DNA of 64,000 bases from Talpa occidentalis (GCF_014898055.3 NW_023605305.1:110828734-110892733), one strand, 5' to 3'. Shown: positions 1 through 11,744, counted from the stretch's first letter. Numbers and translations: made by a program. Notes: generated by a model from the sequence alone, not told the origin.

Positions 1-1627
1 GGAGAGGGCGCTGTTGATTTAGGAACCCCTCTCAGCAGACCATCTTAGCCTGTGCGCCCACAAAGCAGAACTTGACACCAGCACAGGCCTGGGGATAATT
101 TGAGAAGTGATCCCAAGGCACCGGATTTAGGGCCAGGGGAGAGAAAGGATAAACGGAAGGAGGGAAGATCTAGCTAAGGGTACATCATGGAGCTAACTCT
201 GCTATCGACGAGGCCTCCATATTGCTGGTGTCCCTCTGTGGAACTCTATAGAATACAGAATTGTCCGCCTAGGCGCAGAAGGGAGGAGTATATAATCCAC
301 TGGTTTTAATTTAATTTAATCCCATTGGTTCTTTGGCAACCATGGAAGTGTGCTGCTCAGATCTCTTTTCAGAAAGAGCTTGCCATTTAGCTGCAGGAGC
401 GCTCTGAGCCAAAGCCTCTTGCTTTGGGGCCTTTGGGACCTACCTCTAGCTTCCGGGCTGGTCTAGCTCTGCTGGGCTCCCTGGTCATGCTCTTGCTCAG
501 CACCCAGTTAATGAGTGAGCGCGGTGGGGGTCCGAGGACTTCGCCATGCCTGCCCAGTGTGGGGCTCCCTAATTGGCGAGGTTTGTTTCAGAGTTCCCTG
601 CTGGGTCAGTGTTTTCTCAGGTCTGCTGCAGCATTGGAGGCTCCCTGTCCATCACTGCTTCCTCCTCTGCCTTCACAGGTGTCTGATGGGCTTTGTAGTC
701 TAAAGGCTTTTCCGATCTAATTCTGCCCCCTCCCCAGTTTTAACTCTCATAGCCTCTATGCCCAAAGAAACTCCTCACACACTTACTGCCATGTCTGCTG
801 CTGCTTCCTGGAGGCCTCAGCGGGATTGTCCCCACCCTCACCCCTGATGGTGTCAACTGCCTTTGCATCTCTGGGGGTGCTCAGTCTGAGGGTGACCAGA
901 CGGGTTGGGGTGGGCGCTGCCCATGTCTGAGAATCCCAGGGAAGAAAAGATAGAAGCACCTGGGACACCGAGGCCAATGCTGTCAGTTTACACTGTGCCC
1001 AAACAGTCACCTCAGCAGTGGCATGAAAAAGTGACCTGGGAAGGCAGGAGCCAGACCTGAAAGGAGCCTGGCACTACCAGCACCCCCTCATCCTCCACCC
1101 CCCACCTTTCAGATGCATGCCTGGCACTCTGGCCAGGTAACAAGCCTTCAGTGTGGTCAGACTTGATAGTCGAGATTTAGCAAAATGACCTAGAGCGTGC
1201 CCTGCAGTAACTGGTGCCAAAGTATTTATTTTCATCACCTTCCTCCTCTGCCACGCCTTCTAGAGCCCCCTTCTGCTCAGCCAGCACAGCCTTGGGCCCG
1301 GCTGCTGCAGACCTTCTTAGAGCCCTTGTCCTGCTGTGGGAAGGACCTGCCCGGTTCCAGACACGTGTCGCCGCTGTGTATCAGCAACCGACTCTAGCTC
1401 CCCTGACAACCGCGGCGCTGGCCAGGCCCATGAGGCAGCTCTTTGCTGCGGCTCCACGGCCATCCGACCCCAAGTGGCCTGCAGCAGTTGTAGTTCAAAT
1501 TCAGTGGAAACGATCACGGTGTCTCCTGGCGGAATGCAGGTAATGCCCCCCCTTCCTCACAGCCCTCCCCCTCCAAAGAACATGTCATTCCCTCCTTTTT
1601 TATAAATATAGACATCCCCCATTTTTT
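1..1627. other. Intergenic, no gene or repeat recognised
   Basis: Single-copy-looking sequence. Open frames are short (up to about 110 codons), overlap on both strands, and have no recognisable protein or splice context. Confidence 0.5.
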
Positions 1628-1641
1628 AAGAACAGCATTTT

Positions 1642-1891
1642 TTAAAAGATTTATTGATTTATACAAGAACTGGGGTACAGGCCAGATGCGCGGGAGGGTG
1701 AGAGGATTCACCAGAGACAGAGTGGGGAACAGAACAGGCAGACTGACTGAAATACACTGCTGAGGGGAGCAGCGGGCGCTGCAGGCGAGGTCTGCTGCGC
1801 CTTGTGGGACCCTCGCCTGCCAGCCGGATCAAACCTGCATGGACAGCTTCACAGTGCTGTGCTCAACCGCCTGTGCTGCCAGGGGAGGCCC
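1642..1891 (-). repeat. tRNA-derived SINE, full length, with 14-bp target duplication
   Basis: On the minus strand it begins GGGCCTCCCCTGGCAG, with tRNA-like A and B promoter boxes, and ends in an A/T-rich tail. The 14-base AAGAACAGCATTTT is perfect at 1628-1641 and 1892-1905, marking the insertion exactly. This is the first of about ten copies of one young family in the window. Confidence 0.9.
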
Positions 1892-2189
1892 AAGAACAGC
1901 ATTTTGGCTGGAGGGTAAGGGATCCCCCACATGGGGGAGCAGAAAAACTGGCATTCTCTGCTCTGTTGGTTCCTGTTGGGCTTTCCCTTCTTCTGTGACT
2001 GCCCCCTTTACAGGCTCAGGTGGACAGGAAACCTCTGGACAGCATGGCCTCTCAGCACAGCCTGGGGATGGTCCGGCCCCTCTATTTAGAAGGTGGAAGT
2101 ATTCACCCCGACTGTTCTTAGCTTTGAGGTTTCAGCAGAAATTCTGAGAACACCATAAACGTCCAATTGAGGACGAAAAGACGTTCAGC

Positions 2190-2385
2190 CTGATGGTATC
2201 ATAGAAATACAAATTAAGGCAATAAAGAAAGATCATTTTTGACCCATAAAGTTGGAAGAAATTAATAACAGCAGTAACAACCAGTGTCGGGGCACCTGGA
2301 GCGACCTTGCAGAGGGCTGTTGAGAATTCAGTTATAATTTTTTTTTGGATGAGAAAAGGAAGGTTTTGTACCTTGAAAAACACTA
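2190..2385 (+). repeat. Old L1 fragment
   Basis: Resembles the late ORF2 region of L1 elements: the order AGAAATACAAATTAA, then a GTTGGAAGAAATTAATAA-like stretch, then CCAGTGTCGGGG, corresponds to the recalled L1M order. Degraded, no open frame. Confidence 0.5.
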
Positions 2386-2898
2386 ATTACAGTTCAGTGT
2401 GTGCTTTTTAAGTCTAATATGCAATATATTAAGTTAATTTTCAAAGTCTCATTTATCTTAAATCCTCAAGTTGAACCCATAAATCATCTTGTTCTATTTA
2501 CAAAACTAGCAATTAAAAAGAATTCATAAAATTGTTTCTACTGGCTCTTTGATCAATGCTCAACTAACTTAAGTTTAACAGATTAAATCCTTCTTCAACA
2601 TTTATTCCACTTATTTTTTAATTAATCATATTTCCTCAGACATTTGAAAGCACAAACACAAATTTAATATATTGGATTCTTCCAGGCAGTGAAACTCCTG
2701 TTGTGGCAGTCTTAACAAGCAATATTATTCTCTAATTATGCTAGCTTTGTAAATTAATAAATCAATCTTGTAACTAAGGTATTTCCAATTCCCTTACACA
2801 TTTCTAATATCTTAAAAACAGAAAAGCAGACAAAGCAAACAAAGTAACAATGATTTCTAGACTTGTAACAAATCACATACAATATAATCTACTGGAAA

Positions 2899-2956
2899 GA
2901 ATTCTCCATCTAAATGTTCATTTTCTGGAATTCTCCATCTAAATGTTCATTTTTTC
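2899..2956. repeat. Tandem duplication, 29 bp x 2
   Basis: Two almost identical 29-base units (2899-2927 and 2928-2956), each beginning GAATTCTCCATCTAAATG. A short local duplication. Confidence 0.9.
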
Positions 2957-2994
2957 TATCATTCTCTGTATACCAGTCCAGGATTATCAATTGC

Positions 2995-3125
2995 AGGAGA
3001 GGTCTGCGCGCCATGTGGGACCCTCCTCCGGTGGCCGGGGAGCAGCCAGGGATCGAACCGGTGCTGCAGAGGCTGCAGGCAGCTTCGCAACCCAGCGCTC
3101 AACCGCTGCGCCACCAGGGAGGCCC
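2995..3125 (-). repeat. SINE copy lacking its 3' half
   Basis: Same family as 1642-1891. The head (GGGCCTCCCTGGTGGCGCAG on the minus strand) is at 3125, but the body stops after about 130 bases, with no A/T tail. Short flanking CAATTGC at about 2988-2994 and 3127-3133 looks like a target duplication. Confidence 0.8.
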
Positions 3126-3487
3126 ACAATTGCTCCCTCAGACAAAGGAAACAAACCATTTATCTCAGCTGGATGATCCTATTCTAGGTTCAGGTTAAAC
3201 TTGACTAGTTGTACTGTCTGGTTTAGGTGCATCTGCACTCTATATCACTAGTTTACCATAGCCTATTTCTTCTAGAATACTCTGCTGACACAGGTGGAGG
3301 TGATGAGCCCTCCTGGGGTGGTCCTACAAGCTGGTGGAACTCATTCATCCTCCACAGTGAGAGTCTCACCTGTCCCCCACACCAGACTAAAGGGAAATGT
3401 GCTAACCCCCTTCTAGAGGTTCTCCCCAGTGTGGACAATAGGTTTCCGAGAAAATTGTAACTCTTGGTTTAGAAACAAGACCTTTTA

Positions 3488-3737
3488 GGGGCCTCCCCGG
3501 TGGCGCAGCGGTTGAGCGCTGGGTTGCGAAGCTGCCCGCAGCCTCTGCAGCGCCAGTTCGATCCCCGGCTGCTCCCCGGCCACCGGAGGAGGGTCCAGCA
3601 GTGTACCTCGGTCCCTCTGCCTGCTCTGCTCCCCTCTCTGACTCTGGTGAATTGTCTCACCCTCCCGCGCTTCTGACTGTACCCAGTGCTTGTATAAATA
3701 AATAAATAAACCTAAATTTAAAAAAATAATAAAATAA
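3488..3737 (+). repeat. tRNA-derived SINE, full length
   Basis: Head GGGGCCTCCCCGGTGGCGCA, B box GTTCGATCCCC, tail TAAATAAATAAATAAA. Target duplication AAACAAGACCTTTTA (3473-3487) and AAACAAGCCCTTTTA (3738-3752), one mismatch. The clearest sense-strand copy of the family here. Confidence 0.9.
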
Positions 3738-4199
3738 AAACAAGCCCTTTTATATTCAGCGAGGGAGTGCTAGATAGCTTAGTCTAGTTAATGAATCATC
3801 TAGAAACAAAGCCCTTTCATTTCAAAGCTAGTATGCACATTTGTGCATACTTACTCATCAATTACGCTGATCTTTCATATAGTTTAGCCAATTGCCCACT
3901 TCCCCCTTCCCTGCCTACCAGGTGGGGGTCACACACACATCTTTCTGCCGTCACTTATTCCTAGTTCCTCCACCCACTGCCTGCACTTACAGCCTGAGAT
4001 TATACCTTGTTTGCATGGATCCAGTACTGGGCCACCAGCCTCACTGAGCAGCCTGACCCTGCTGCTGTTGCCTTGCTGCTCTGTCACAGGTTTAGGCTTC
4101 AGTGCCTGCTCTTGGAAACACTTCCCAAAACACTAAAGCCTCATTGCAGCCTCCTTGGCCAGAACCGTCCACTTCTGTACCAGCCTTGCTTCAAGAGTG

Positions 4200-4345
4200 G
4201 CCCATGATTGCTTGAAGCAGAATCACCTGAGGTGCTTCTTAAGTGCAGGATCCCAGGATCCCAGACAGACGCACTCTCTGGGCGGGGCGTAGGGATCTGT
4301 GAGTCTGAAGGTGATTCCCTTGCACATCAGCCTCTGGGCGCCAGC
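4200..4345. mobile_element. MER5A-like hAT MITE remnant
   Basis: The order AGAATCACCTGAGGTGCTTC, a GGGCGGGGC core and GTGAGTCTGAAGGTGATTC matches the near-palindromic MER5A pattern. Old and degraded; edges approximate. Confidence 0.5.
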
Positions 4346-4914
4346 ACCTTAGTCATCCTCGTCTCTGCTTTCCTTGGGCCAATTGGGCGGCCCCTGTACC
4401 CTGTGTGTGGCGGGGACTGGCTGGCCTTGCAGCGGGTGAGTTATTGAATAGAAACCATTTTTATGTAAATTCCAGCATGTGCTATATCCATGGCTTGACT
4501 TACATTCTTGCTTAATTTAGTTTGACTGCTTTTGTTTTTATTTAGTGATACATTATTCCACAAGAGTCCTTTTGAGAGTGTGAGCAAGGGTGCCCCGTTT
4601 TTGACCTTGACCACTGGAAGGGGAGGGGGACCCCTCGAATGAGGAGGAACAGGAGGACAAGCTTGCAGAGGATGTGGGCTTCGGATTAGTCTTAGGCATG
4701 TTTGCTTGGACTAGATTAAGGCTAAACTAGTTTGCATGAAAATTAAAATAGAAGATTTACTTTGCAGTGTTTCTGAAAACAAATTTGCTTGTGCTCTTCC
4801 CTTTATTTTTTTCTCTGACTACTTTTACATTTCTCTTTGTTACTGGTTTTGAGCAATTTGTCTTGATGAGTTTGGGTGTCATTTTACTCATGTCTTTATT
4901 TTATTTTATTTTAT

Positions 4915-5178
4915 TTATTTTTTAAAGATTTATTTTATTTATACAAGAACTGGGGTACAGGTCAGATGTGTGGGAGGGTGAGAGGGTTCACTGAAAATAG
5001 AGTGGGGAGCAGAACAGTATTGACTGAAATACACTGCTGAGGGGAACAGTGGGCGAGTCAGGAGAGGTCTGCTGGCCATGTGAGTTGCTCTGAGGCTGGC
5101 GGGGATTAAACCAGCACTGCAGAGGCTGCGGACAGCTTCACAGAGCTGCACTCAACCCGCTGCACCACCAGGGAGGTC
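4915..5178 (-). repeat. tRNA-derived SINE inserted in the tail of another SINE
   Basis: Full-length antisense copy, with AAAGATTTA and TACAAGAACTGGGGTACAGG at its left (3') end and the CACCACCAGGGAGG head at its right. It sits in the A/T tail of the copy at 5187-5416, with TGTCTTT on both sides. Confidence 0.85.
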
Positions 5179-5186
5179 CTGTCTTT

Positions 5187-5416
5187 TTTTTAAAGATTTA
5201 TTTTTATTTATTTATGCATATAAGAACTGGGGTGAAGGCCAGAGGTGCGATAGGGATTCACCAGAGACAGAGTGGGGAGCAGATCCACTGAAATACACTC
5301 CTGAGGGTGAGTCAGGAGAGGTCTGCTGTGCCTGGCTGGGGATTGAACTCATGGCGCAGTGGCTGGCAATAACTTGATAACGCTGAGACTTAACCCCTGC
5401 ACCACCAGGGAGGCCC
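5187..5416 (-). repeat. tRNA-derived SINE (older host copy)
   Basis: Antisense copy with small internal deletions. The outer duplication TACTCATGT (4885-4893 and 5417-5425) belongs to this insertion and encloses the younger SINE. Confidence 0.85.
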
Positions 5417-6884
5417 TACTCATGTTTCTTGTGCTTGGAGTTGAGATTCTTCCACCTGAGAATTTATCATTTTCACCATATTCGAAATATTGTAGGCCAC
5501 TATTCAGGTATTTTCTCTCCCCCTCCTGGAGTCTCCTATACGTGTATCATGCCGCTTAATTTGTCCATAACTTACTGAGAGTTTACTTTTATTTTTAATT
5601 CTTTTTTTTTCTCATGTTTCCTTTTGGACAGTTTCCATTGCTATTTTTAAGTTCACTAATTTTTCTGACAATGTCTAATTATTAGTTAATCCTCTTTTTA
5701 TTTCATCTTGAGAAGCTCAACTTGGATTATTTTTTATCTATTTCTCTGCTTATCCTATTTAATGTTCCCGCTAGCTTTTTGACATATGAAATACAGTTAA
5801 AATGATTGTTTTGGTGTCTATTTAAACTAATTCTATCACCTGTGCTAGTTCTGCTGCATTTCAGATAGATTTTCCTTCTCGTTTGGGCTATGTTCTGCTT
5901 CTCACAGGTTTGATGAGTCTTTACAGGATCCCAGTCATTGTACATATACTTTGTAGGATGCTGGAAACGTGCACGTTCCAAAACAATCTCAAAATTTGTT
6001 CTAGAACACAAAGTACTTGGAAACAGTTTGACACTCCAGTCCTGCTTTAAAGCTTTGTTTGGCCTAACCAGGGGACACTTAACTTAGGACTTACCCCGCC
6101 CCCCCGCCCTCACCCCCCACCCCACACAATGCCCTGTGGATTATGAGGTTTTCCAGCCCAACTGGTTATAACAGCCACTGTTTACTTTTCTGTGTGAGTT
6201 CTAGATATTTTTCTCTCTTATCTATTCAGAGCCTTCTTTCCTCACACACAGGTGTGAACTGAGTAGGTCTCAGTTGAATACCTGAGGAAGCCTCTCTGTT
6301 TTCCTGGACTTCCTCATCCCTCAGCTATCTCATATCTTGGCCTCCTCCAAGGTAAGATGGCAACTGGGTTCTGCCTGGTCCCAAGTTGAGAAAATCGCAG
6401 TGATCACCCAGTTTGTCTCCTGTGTGTTAGGGTTCACTATCTTTGGTTGCTCACCAGGTCCTTGAATCCTGTTGATTCATATTTTTTCTCTGAATTTAAT
6501 TGTTATTTTGTGTGAGAAGGCAAATCTGACTGTTACTCCACCTCAACGATGATGCTTTTAAAAGCATTTAAAACAAAATACCTATTTGAAAATTTTATTT
6601 TCGAACTCAAAATGTAAAAACAACATTAAGCTCAGAATGTAAAGTCTTTAATAGCTAAAAGAAAAATTTTGTTATAACAGGAAATTTCTGATTTTTCTTC
6701 CAGATTTTCACCTGGGTGATGAGGGTTGCGGGGGGTGGGGATCACAAATAATACTGCAAAAGATGATTTTTTAAGGGAAAAGTAGAAAGAAAGAAAAGTG
6801 GTAGTGAATGGGTAGGCAGCAGTCATTAACCAGAGAAGGGGGAATAAAGAAGAAATAAAAAGAAATCCACCTTGTTATCTATGA

Positions 6885-6998
6885 CCAGGATGGTAGAAAA
6901 GTTCTGGCTGGGAACCAGAAAACCTGGGTTTAGCCTCAATCTTGTGACCTGGCAAAAGTCACTCACTCCCTGTGAGTTTTTGTAAAACATCTACTTTA
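6885..6998 (+). repeat. MIR, left part (split by a SINE)
   Basis: CTGGGAACCAGAAAACCTGGGTT then CTTGTGACCTGGCAAAAGTC is the MIR core. The element resumes after the SINE at about 7824-7925 (TTAAATAAGATAACA, CTTACAATGCTTAATGTATG). Confidence 0.65.
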
Positions 6999-7823
6999 AG
7001 GGCCTCCCTGGTGGTGCAAGGGGTTAAGCACAGCACAATGAAGCCATCTGCAGCCTCTGAAGCATGAGTTTGATCCCTGCCAGGTTGCTGACCCACATGG
7101 TGCAGCAGACCTTTCCTGTCTCTGCACTGCTCCCCTTGTAACAGGGTGGTCCCCAGGAAAGGGGGAGGTTCCAGGTTCCCTGCCCCACCCAAGGAAGGGT
7201 GGAGCTGAGCAGGAAGAGGAGAAGCTGCAGAAGAGACTGAGGAAGGAGGCAGGATGGAGCCTAGAGACATGTGAGAAAGCTGCGCTTGTCTTTTGGTCGT
7301 GGACTGGGTGACACAGATGTGGGTGAGACCCGTGGGGAGGTGACCATGGCAGCTTTTATCTTGATGTTGATTTTGCTCTTTTCCTTCTGGGCTTGTTTGG
7401 TTGTTTCTGACCCTTTTCTGTGGGTCCCCACTGGAAGATGCTTTAGACTTGTGGCAGGCTTTGGGGCCTTGCTCTGGGCCGATCCCATATGGATGGAGTT
7501 TTACCCACGAGGGGACGGGTCACTTTGGGTGCTTCATTTAGAAACTAGACTCTTTGCCTTACCTGTATTGTTTCCTAGTTTTTATTAAAGTTCCTTCCCA
7601 TTAAAGTCTCATATGTTTTGTGTTGATGCGGTGGATGGCAGAACCCATTTAGAATAGACAATAGGCAGGTTTGTGGGGTTTGGGCTGCCCCTCTCCTTGT
7701 CCTATAACACCCTCAGCAGTGTATTTTAGTGAGTTTGCCTGTTCTGTTCCCTACTCTGTCTCTGGTGAACCCTCTCCCCCCCACCTCTGGCCTATACCCC
7801 TGTTCTTGTATGCATAAATAAAT
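6999..7823 (+). repeat. tRNA-derived SINE split by a solo LTR
   Basis: SINE head and tRNA part at 6999-7136, SINE body and (TAAA)n tail at 7714-7823. The flanking ATCTACTTTAAG and ATCTGCTTTAAG is its target duplication in the MIR. Removing 7137-7713 restores the family sequence exactly (CTGCTCCCCT joined to CAGCAGTG). Confidence 0.9.
7137..7709 (+). mobile_element. Solo LTR of a class I endogenous retrovirus, 573 bp
   Basis: Begins TGTAACAGGG and ends CCTATAACA (TG...CA), with the exact 4-base target duplication CCCT at 7133-7136 and 7710-7713; 4-base duplications are typical of gammaretrovirus-like ERV1. ATTAAA signals near 7585 and 7601 fit sense orientation. No internal viral genes, so it is a recombined solo LTR. 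The ORFs inside it have no recognisable product. Confidence 0.85.
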
Positions 7824-8026
7824 AAATCTTTAAAAAAATCTGCTTTAAGTGTTAGAAGGAAAATATTGTTAAATAAGATAACAAATAAGCCAGCCCCTTA
7901 CAATGCTTAATGTATGATAAACACAACATCTACCCATTCCTTCTCTCTGATCATTTCTATGGTTCTCAAGCCAGCAAAGTTTCTATAGAAACTCATTTTG
8001 AAATGTAGGGTTGATATTATTGAGGG

Positions 8027-8424
8027 TGATAGGCCAACAGATCATGAAGCACCCCAACCCTGCAGGCCCACACGGGGGAGCACGGGGTCACTGGGGAGGC
8101 AGAGCGAGTGGGAGCAAAGCATGAACAAGAACCTTTATTGTTTCTTCTGAGAAGGAACAGGCAAGGCAGGGTGAGCTGGCTCAGGACTGGCTAGTTTGAA
8201 TAATTTCAACAGATTATGGGGTGCAGGGGTTGTCTCTACTTGCCTAGTACCTGGCCCCAGGTGATTAGCGCAGGTGATAGTGCCCCTGAGTGAGGGGGAG
8301 CTGATAAGGGGTGTAGATGAGGTGTGGGCTCTGGATTGGTTGGTTGGCGCATGAAGAACCTACTCGCAGGTGAGTCCTGACTGTTTCTAGGAATTAACTA
8401 GCCCTGGGAGGGGCAATCTCTTCA
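8027..8424 (-). mobile_element. Solo ERV LTR, antisense, 398 bp
   Basis: On the minus strand it starts TGAAGAG, has CCAAT boxes (near 8338) and AATAAA near 8140, and ends CCTATCA. AGGG lies on both sides (8023-8026 and 8425-8428), a 4-base target duplication. Edges were chosen from this duplication and could be chance. Confidence 0.6.
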
Positions 8425-9454
8425 AGGGCAGCAAGAAGCCAGGTGTCAAAGTCGCCGAAATACAGAAAATAAAGACAGGCATGATTACCATAAACCCTGA
8501 TCACTAAGATGGATTAATTAATATTGCCCTATTGAACCCCAGCTTGCCCCTCCCCATCTGCACCAGCATGGGGACCATTTGTACCTCCCAGGGGAGAGTG
8601 ACACTGCCTGTAGACAGAATCCAGGCCTCCTTCATGCTGCTTCCTCCCCCACAGCCAGGGAATCCTGAGCTCAGGCCAGCAGTGCCCGAGGCGGGTGCAC
8701 CCTCAGGAAATAATGCCACTTGGTGTCAGTCCAAGTAATTAGCTTAACGCAGGATGTGGGGTGTTATTCAAGTGTTTCTCATAAATAGGTAATGAATTAT
8801 GATGATGACTCCACGGATCAAAAACAACATGAACACGGCAGCTTCCAGAGCCCAGAAGGTTTGATGAACCAGGCTGGTCTGGGACAGCCTTGAGCGAGAT
8901 GTTCTGCTTGGCCTGGCAGGAGGAATATGAGCCGAAGGTCATGGGCACTGACTGGCGTCTTCATCAGGCTCCTGGCCCCTGCTCTCAATCTTCTCACTGA
9001 TAACAGGCTGCTGAAGTGCAGGGGTGACTGCAGGCTTGGCAGGATCTGCCTTTGGGATCTCAGCTCTGCCTGCCACTGTGCTCCCTCCCAGCCCCCAGGG
9101 ATAAGGATCAGAGCTTGGGCGTGGGCGCTGCCTGCCCGGGCCTGCAGGGCAGCGCGAGACTCCAGGCCCTGCTGGACCAGGGTGAGTGCGCTGGGTCTGT
9201 GGGCTGTGACTGCTTGTTCAGGCCCTGTGGGCCGGTGGCTTTACATAGAGTACATCTGCTTGCTTGTGCACAGGTTACACTCCCAAAGCCAATAAAACCA
9301 TTTAATAGAAGATCCCACCACTTCAACTGCTTTTTCAGGTTTTTCCTGAAACTAACCCATCCTCACCTCAAACTCAACTCATCACAGATAAAAATTGTCA
9401 CCAGAGACTTTAAGGAGTGCTGTATCTGGGATCCCTGGGGGGGCTTGAGGGTGC

Positions 9455-10070
9455 TCAGCCCATTAAAATTGCTTGCACACTACAGAAAGCTGCGTGGAGG
9501 ATCCTGAAAACACGAAAAATGCATCTACCAAGGATCCAGCAATTCCATTTCTGGGAATATACCAAAGGCCACAAAAACCCTAATTCGAAGGGAAAATTGC
9601 ACCCCTATGTTTATTGCAGCAATATTTACAATAGCTAAGACATGGAAACAACCTAAATGCCCCAAACAGATGAATGGATCAAGAAGCTGTGGTTTATAGA
9701 CATAGTGGAATACTACTCAGCCATCAAAAAAGATAAACTCATGCCATATGTGGCAACATGCCCTTTCGAGGGCACTCGAAAGGGTTATGCTAAGTGAAAT
9801 ATCTCAGAAGGATAAAGAAAAACATCTGGTGGTCTCAAAAATAGGGGAAATATAGGGAAATCAAACAAAGGATCAGGAAAAAAACAAAACTTGTGGACAA
9901 ACCATAGATCTGAGGCAATCAGTGGGAAGAGCGCAAGGGACTGTGGTGATGGTCACGGGTGCCACAGTAGTGGGAGTATTACGGGGAATACACATGAGGG
10001 GAATAATCAAATATTGTATAAAAATGAACAACAATGTAAGAAAAAATATTGGCAAGAAGTTAAAAATGTA
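9455..10070 (+). repeat. L1 3' end (end of ORF2 and 3' UTR)
   Basis: Contains the well-known L1 order: GGATCCAGCAATTCCATTTC, TTTATTGCAGCAATATTTAC, ACAGATGAATGGATCAAG, TGGAATACTACTCAGCC, GTTATGCTAAGTGAAAT. Truncated at its 5' side, as most L1 copies are; frames broken. Confidence 0.85.
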
Positions 10071-10547
10071 TTTTTCTGTGGTTTCATCCGGGGGCAATCA
10101 GATCCTCAAAGGGAGTTAGTGAAGTCGCCCAACACTTCTCTCTGTCCGACTCCACCTCCTGCTTCTCTCCCAGCTTCTTGCTTCTTCCCAAGAACGCTGA
10201 GGCCCTTGACCTCCAAGCCCATCTTTACGAGCCTATATGAGGCTCGCCCATCCACCTTTGCAAGGTATATCCTTCCCCTGTCCTCAACTTACCTCGTCTT
10301 CCTTACATTTTGAACCTTTCTCTGGCTTCTTCTCCCCGATGCATAAACAGGCTTCAGATGTTCTATGTGAAGAATTAAAAAAAAACACCGTGACCTGTCT
10401 CCTCTCTACTCACATGGTCTGAAGGCTTCTACCTGCCTCCTGCTCATGTCCCCACTGCATTCTCGAGCGCATGTAATGTGTGGAGTCGTGAAACCTATGC
10501 CCATCATCTTTCTTTTCCCAAGTTCTAACCTGCACTGCCGGAGGGCA

Positions 10548-10800
10548 GTGCCGCTGATGATTCAGAGATGGGCTCTGTGGTCAGCCAGCCCGGGCTCGAA
10601 GCCCGGCCCCGCCTGCTAGCGGCTGTGTGAGCTCTGGCGCCTTTTAAGCCTTTCTGTGCCTGAGTTTCCTTTTCTATAAAACTTGGGGCAACACAGTAGC
10701 TCCATCCGGGGCCATGGCGAGCAGTAACTATAGACATAAGTATAGGCACATCAGATGGTTAGCTCGCTGCCTGGCACATCACAAATGCTCAACAAATGGA
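10548..10800 (+). repeat. MIR SINE
   Basis: Near-full length: GGCTCGAAGCCCGGCC, GTGTGAGCTCTGG core, GCCTGAGTTTCCTTTTCTATAAAA, and CTGCCTGGCACATCACAAATGCTCAACAAATG at the 3' end. Confidence 0.85.
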
Positions 10801-10899
10801 ACTTTTTATTGCATGAACCTGCACTTTCCAAAGCACCGTCACGCAACGTGCCCAAAATGAAACTTACCTTTTACTCCTTGAACTTCTCCCTCCTGGCCC

Positions 10900-11740
10900 C
10901 CCATTTGTGATTGAGATTTGCTTCTGACAGCTGCAGTAACTCAGGCCCATGCCTCACTTAGTGGCCCCCGGGTGTCCCCAGTCTCCCATTTAGTCTTTGT
11001 GCCTTCATGCTTTCCTCCCACGAAGCCTCCCGCCACACTGCACGGTCTGCTCATTGTATTCCTCTCCACAAAAACTCTCCAATGGCTTCCCGCTGCTACC
11101 AGATGAACTGCAAATTTCTAAGGTCCTCTGAGCTCTGGCCTCTGCCCCTCTCTTCCAGGCTCAGGGGCACCCCCTGTACCTATCCCCGTCCAGCCTCCTC
11201 CCTATGCCGTCCCCACACTGGGCTGCTGGCAGTGCCTGGGAATCACATGGCAACACTCTGGCCTGCTCGCCCTCCCTTGCTGCCTGTCCCGCAGACCTGC
11301 CCTCTGCTGCAGATGCAGGCCGGCCCCGCACCTCCCGCAGGCCCAGAGAGACGAGACGTCCAGCCCTGAGCACGGCCACCAGACACAGCTCCCGACACCC
11401 TCTGTCACACTCCGTGCCTTTGCCCCGAGGCTCCTCTCTCTTATCTGCCAAATGCTCATCCTTCAAGTTCTGTTTCCAGGGTCATGGCCTCGCCGCGCTC
11501 CTTCTGCAGGCCGAGCTGGCCCTTCTCTCCCTGCACCCCCACCGTGTTCTGTTCTGTCTCCTGGGACACAACACCCTACTATTCCCACGCATGGCTTTAA
11601 GTCACAGCCCTACCCAACAGCCTGAGCTCCTCCGGGGGTGGGCACACCCCACTGGCGGCCCAATGCCTGCCCGGCTTAGTTTACTCCGGTGCACTGGTGA
11701 CCATCTGACATACTACACACGTCACTAAGCTGAAAGGTGA
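10900..11740 (+). repeat. L2 LINE 3' region
   Basis: Follows the recalled L2 order: CTCTCCAATGGCTTCCCGCT, ATTTCTAAGGTCCTCTGAGC, and TGCTCATCCTTCAAGTTCTG near the end. Internal parts diverged. The open frame at 11204-11728 is not a gene. Confidence 0.65.
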
Positions 11741-11744
11741 CACA

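Larger units (their letters stand above)
4780..6010. repeat. Old L1 (L1M-type) sequence interrupted by two SINEs
   Basis: 4780-4893 and 5417-6010 follow the order of a recalled old L1 region (GGTTTTGAGCAATTTG, GGGTGTCATTTTACTCATG, TTTATCATTTTCACC, GTTCACTAATTTTTCTGAC). The piece TACTCATGT is at 4885-4893 and again at 5417-5425, flanking the SINE pair. Confidence 0.45.

Noticed and set aside
3488..3600. tRNA-like A and B boxes
   Set aside because: They belong to the tRNA-derived SINE; there is no complete cloverleaf or tRNA 3' end.
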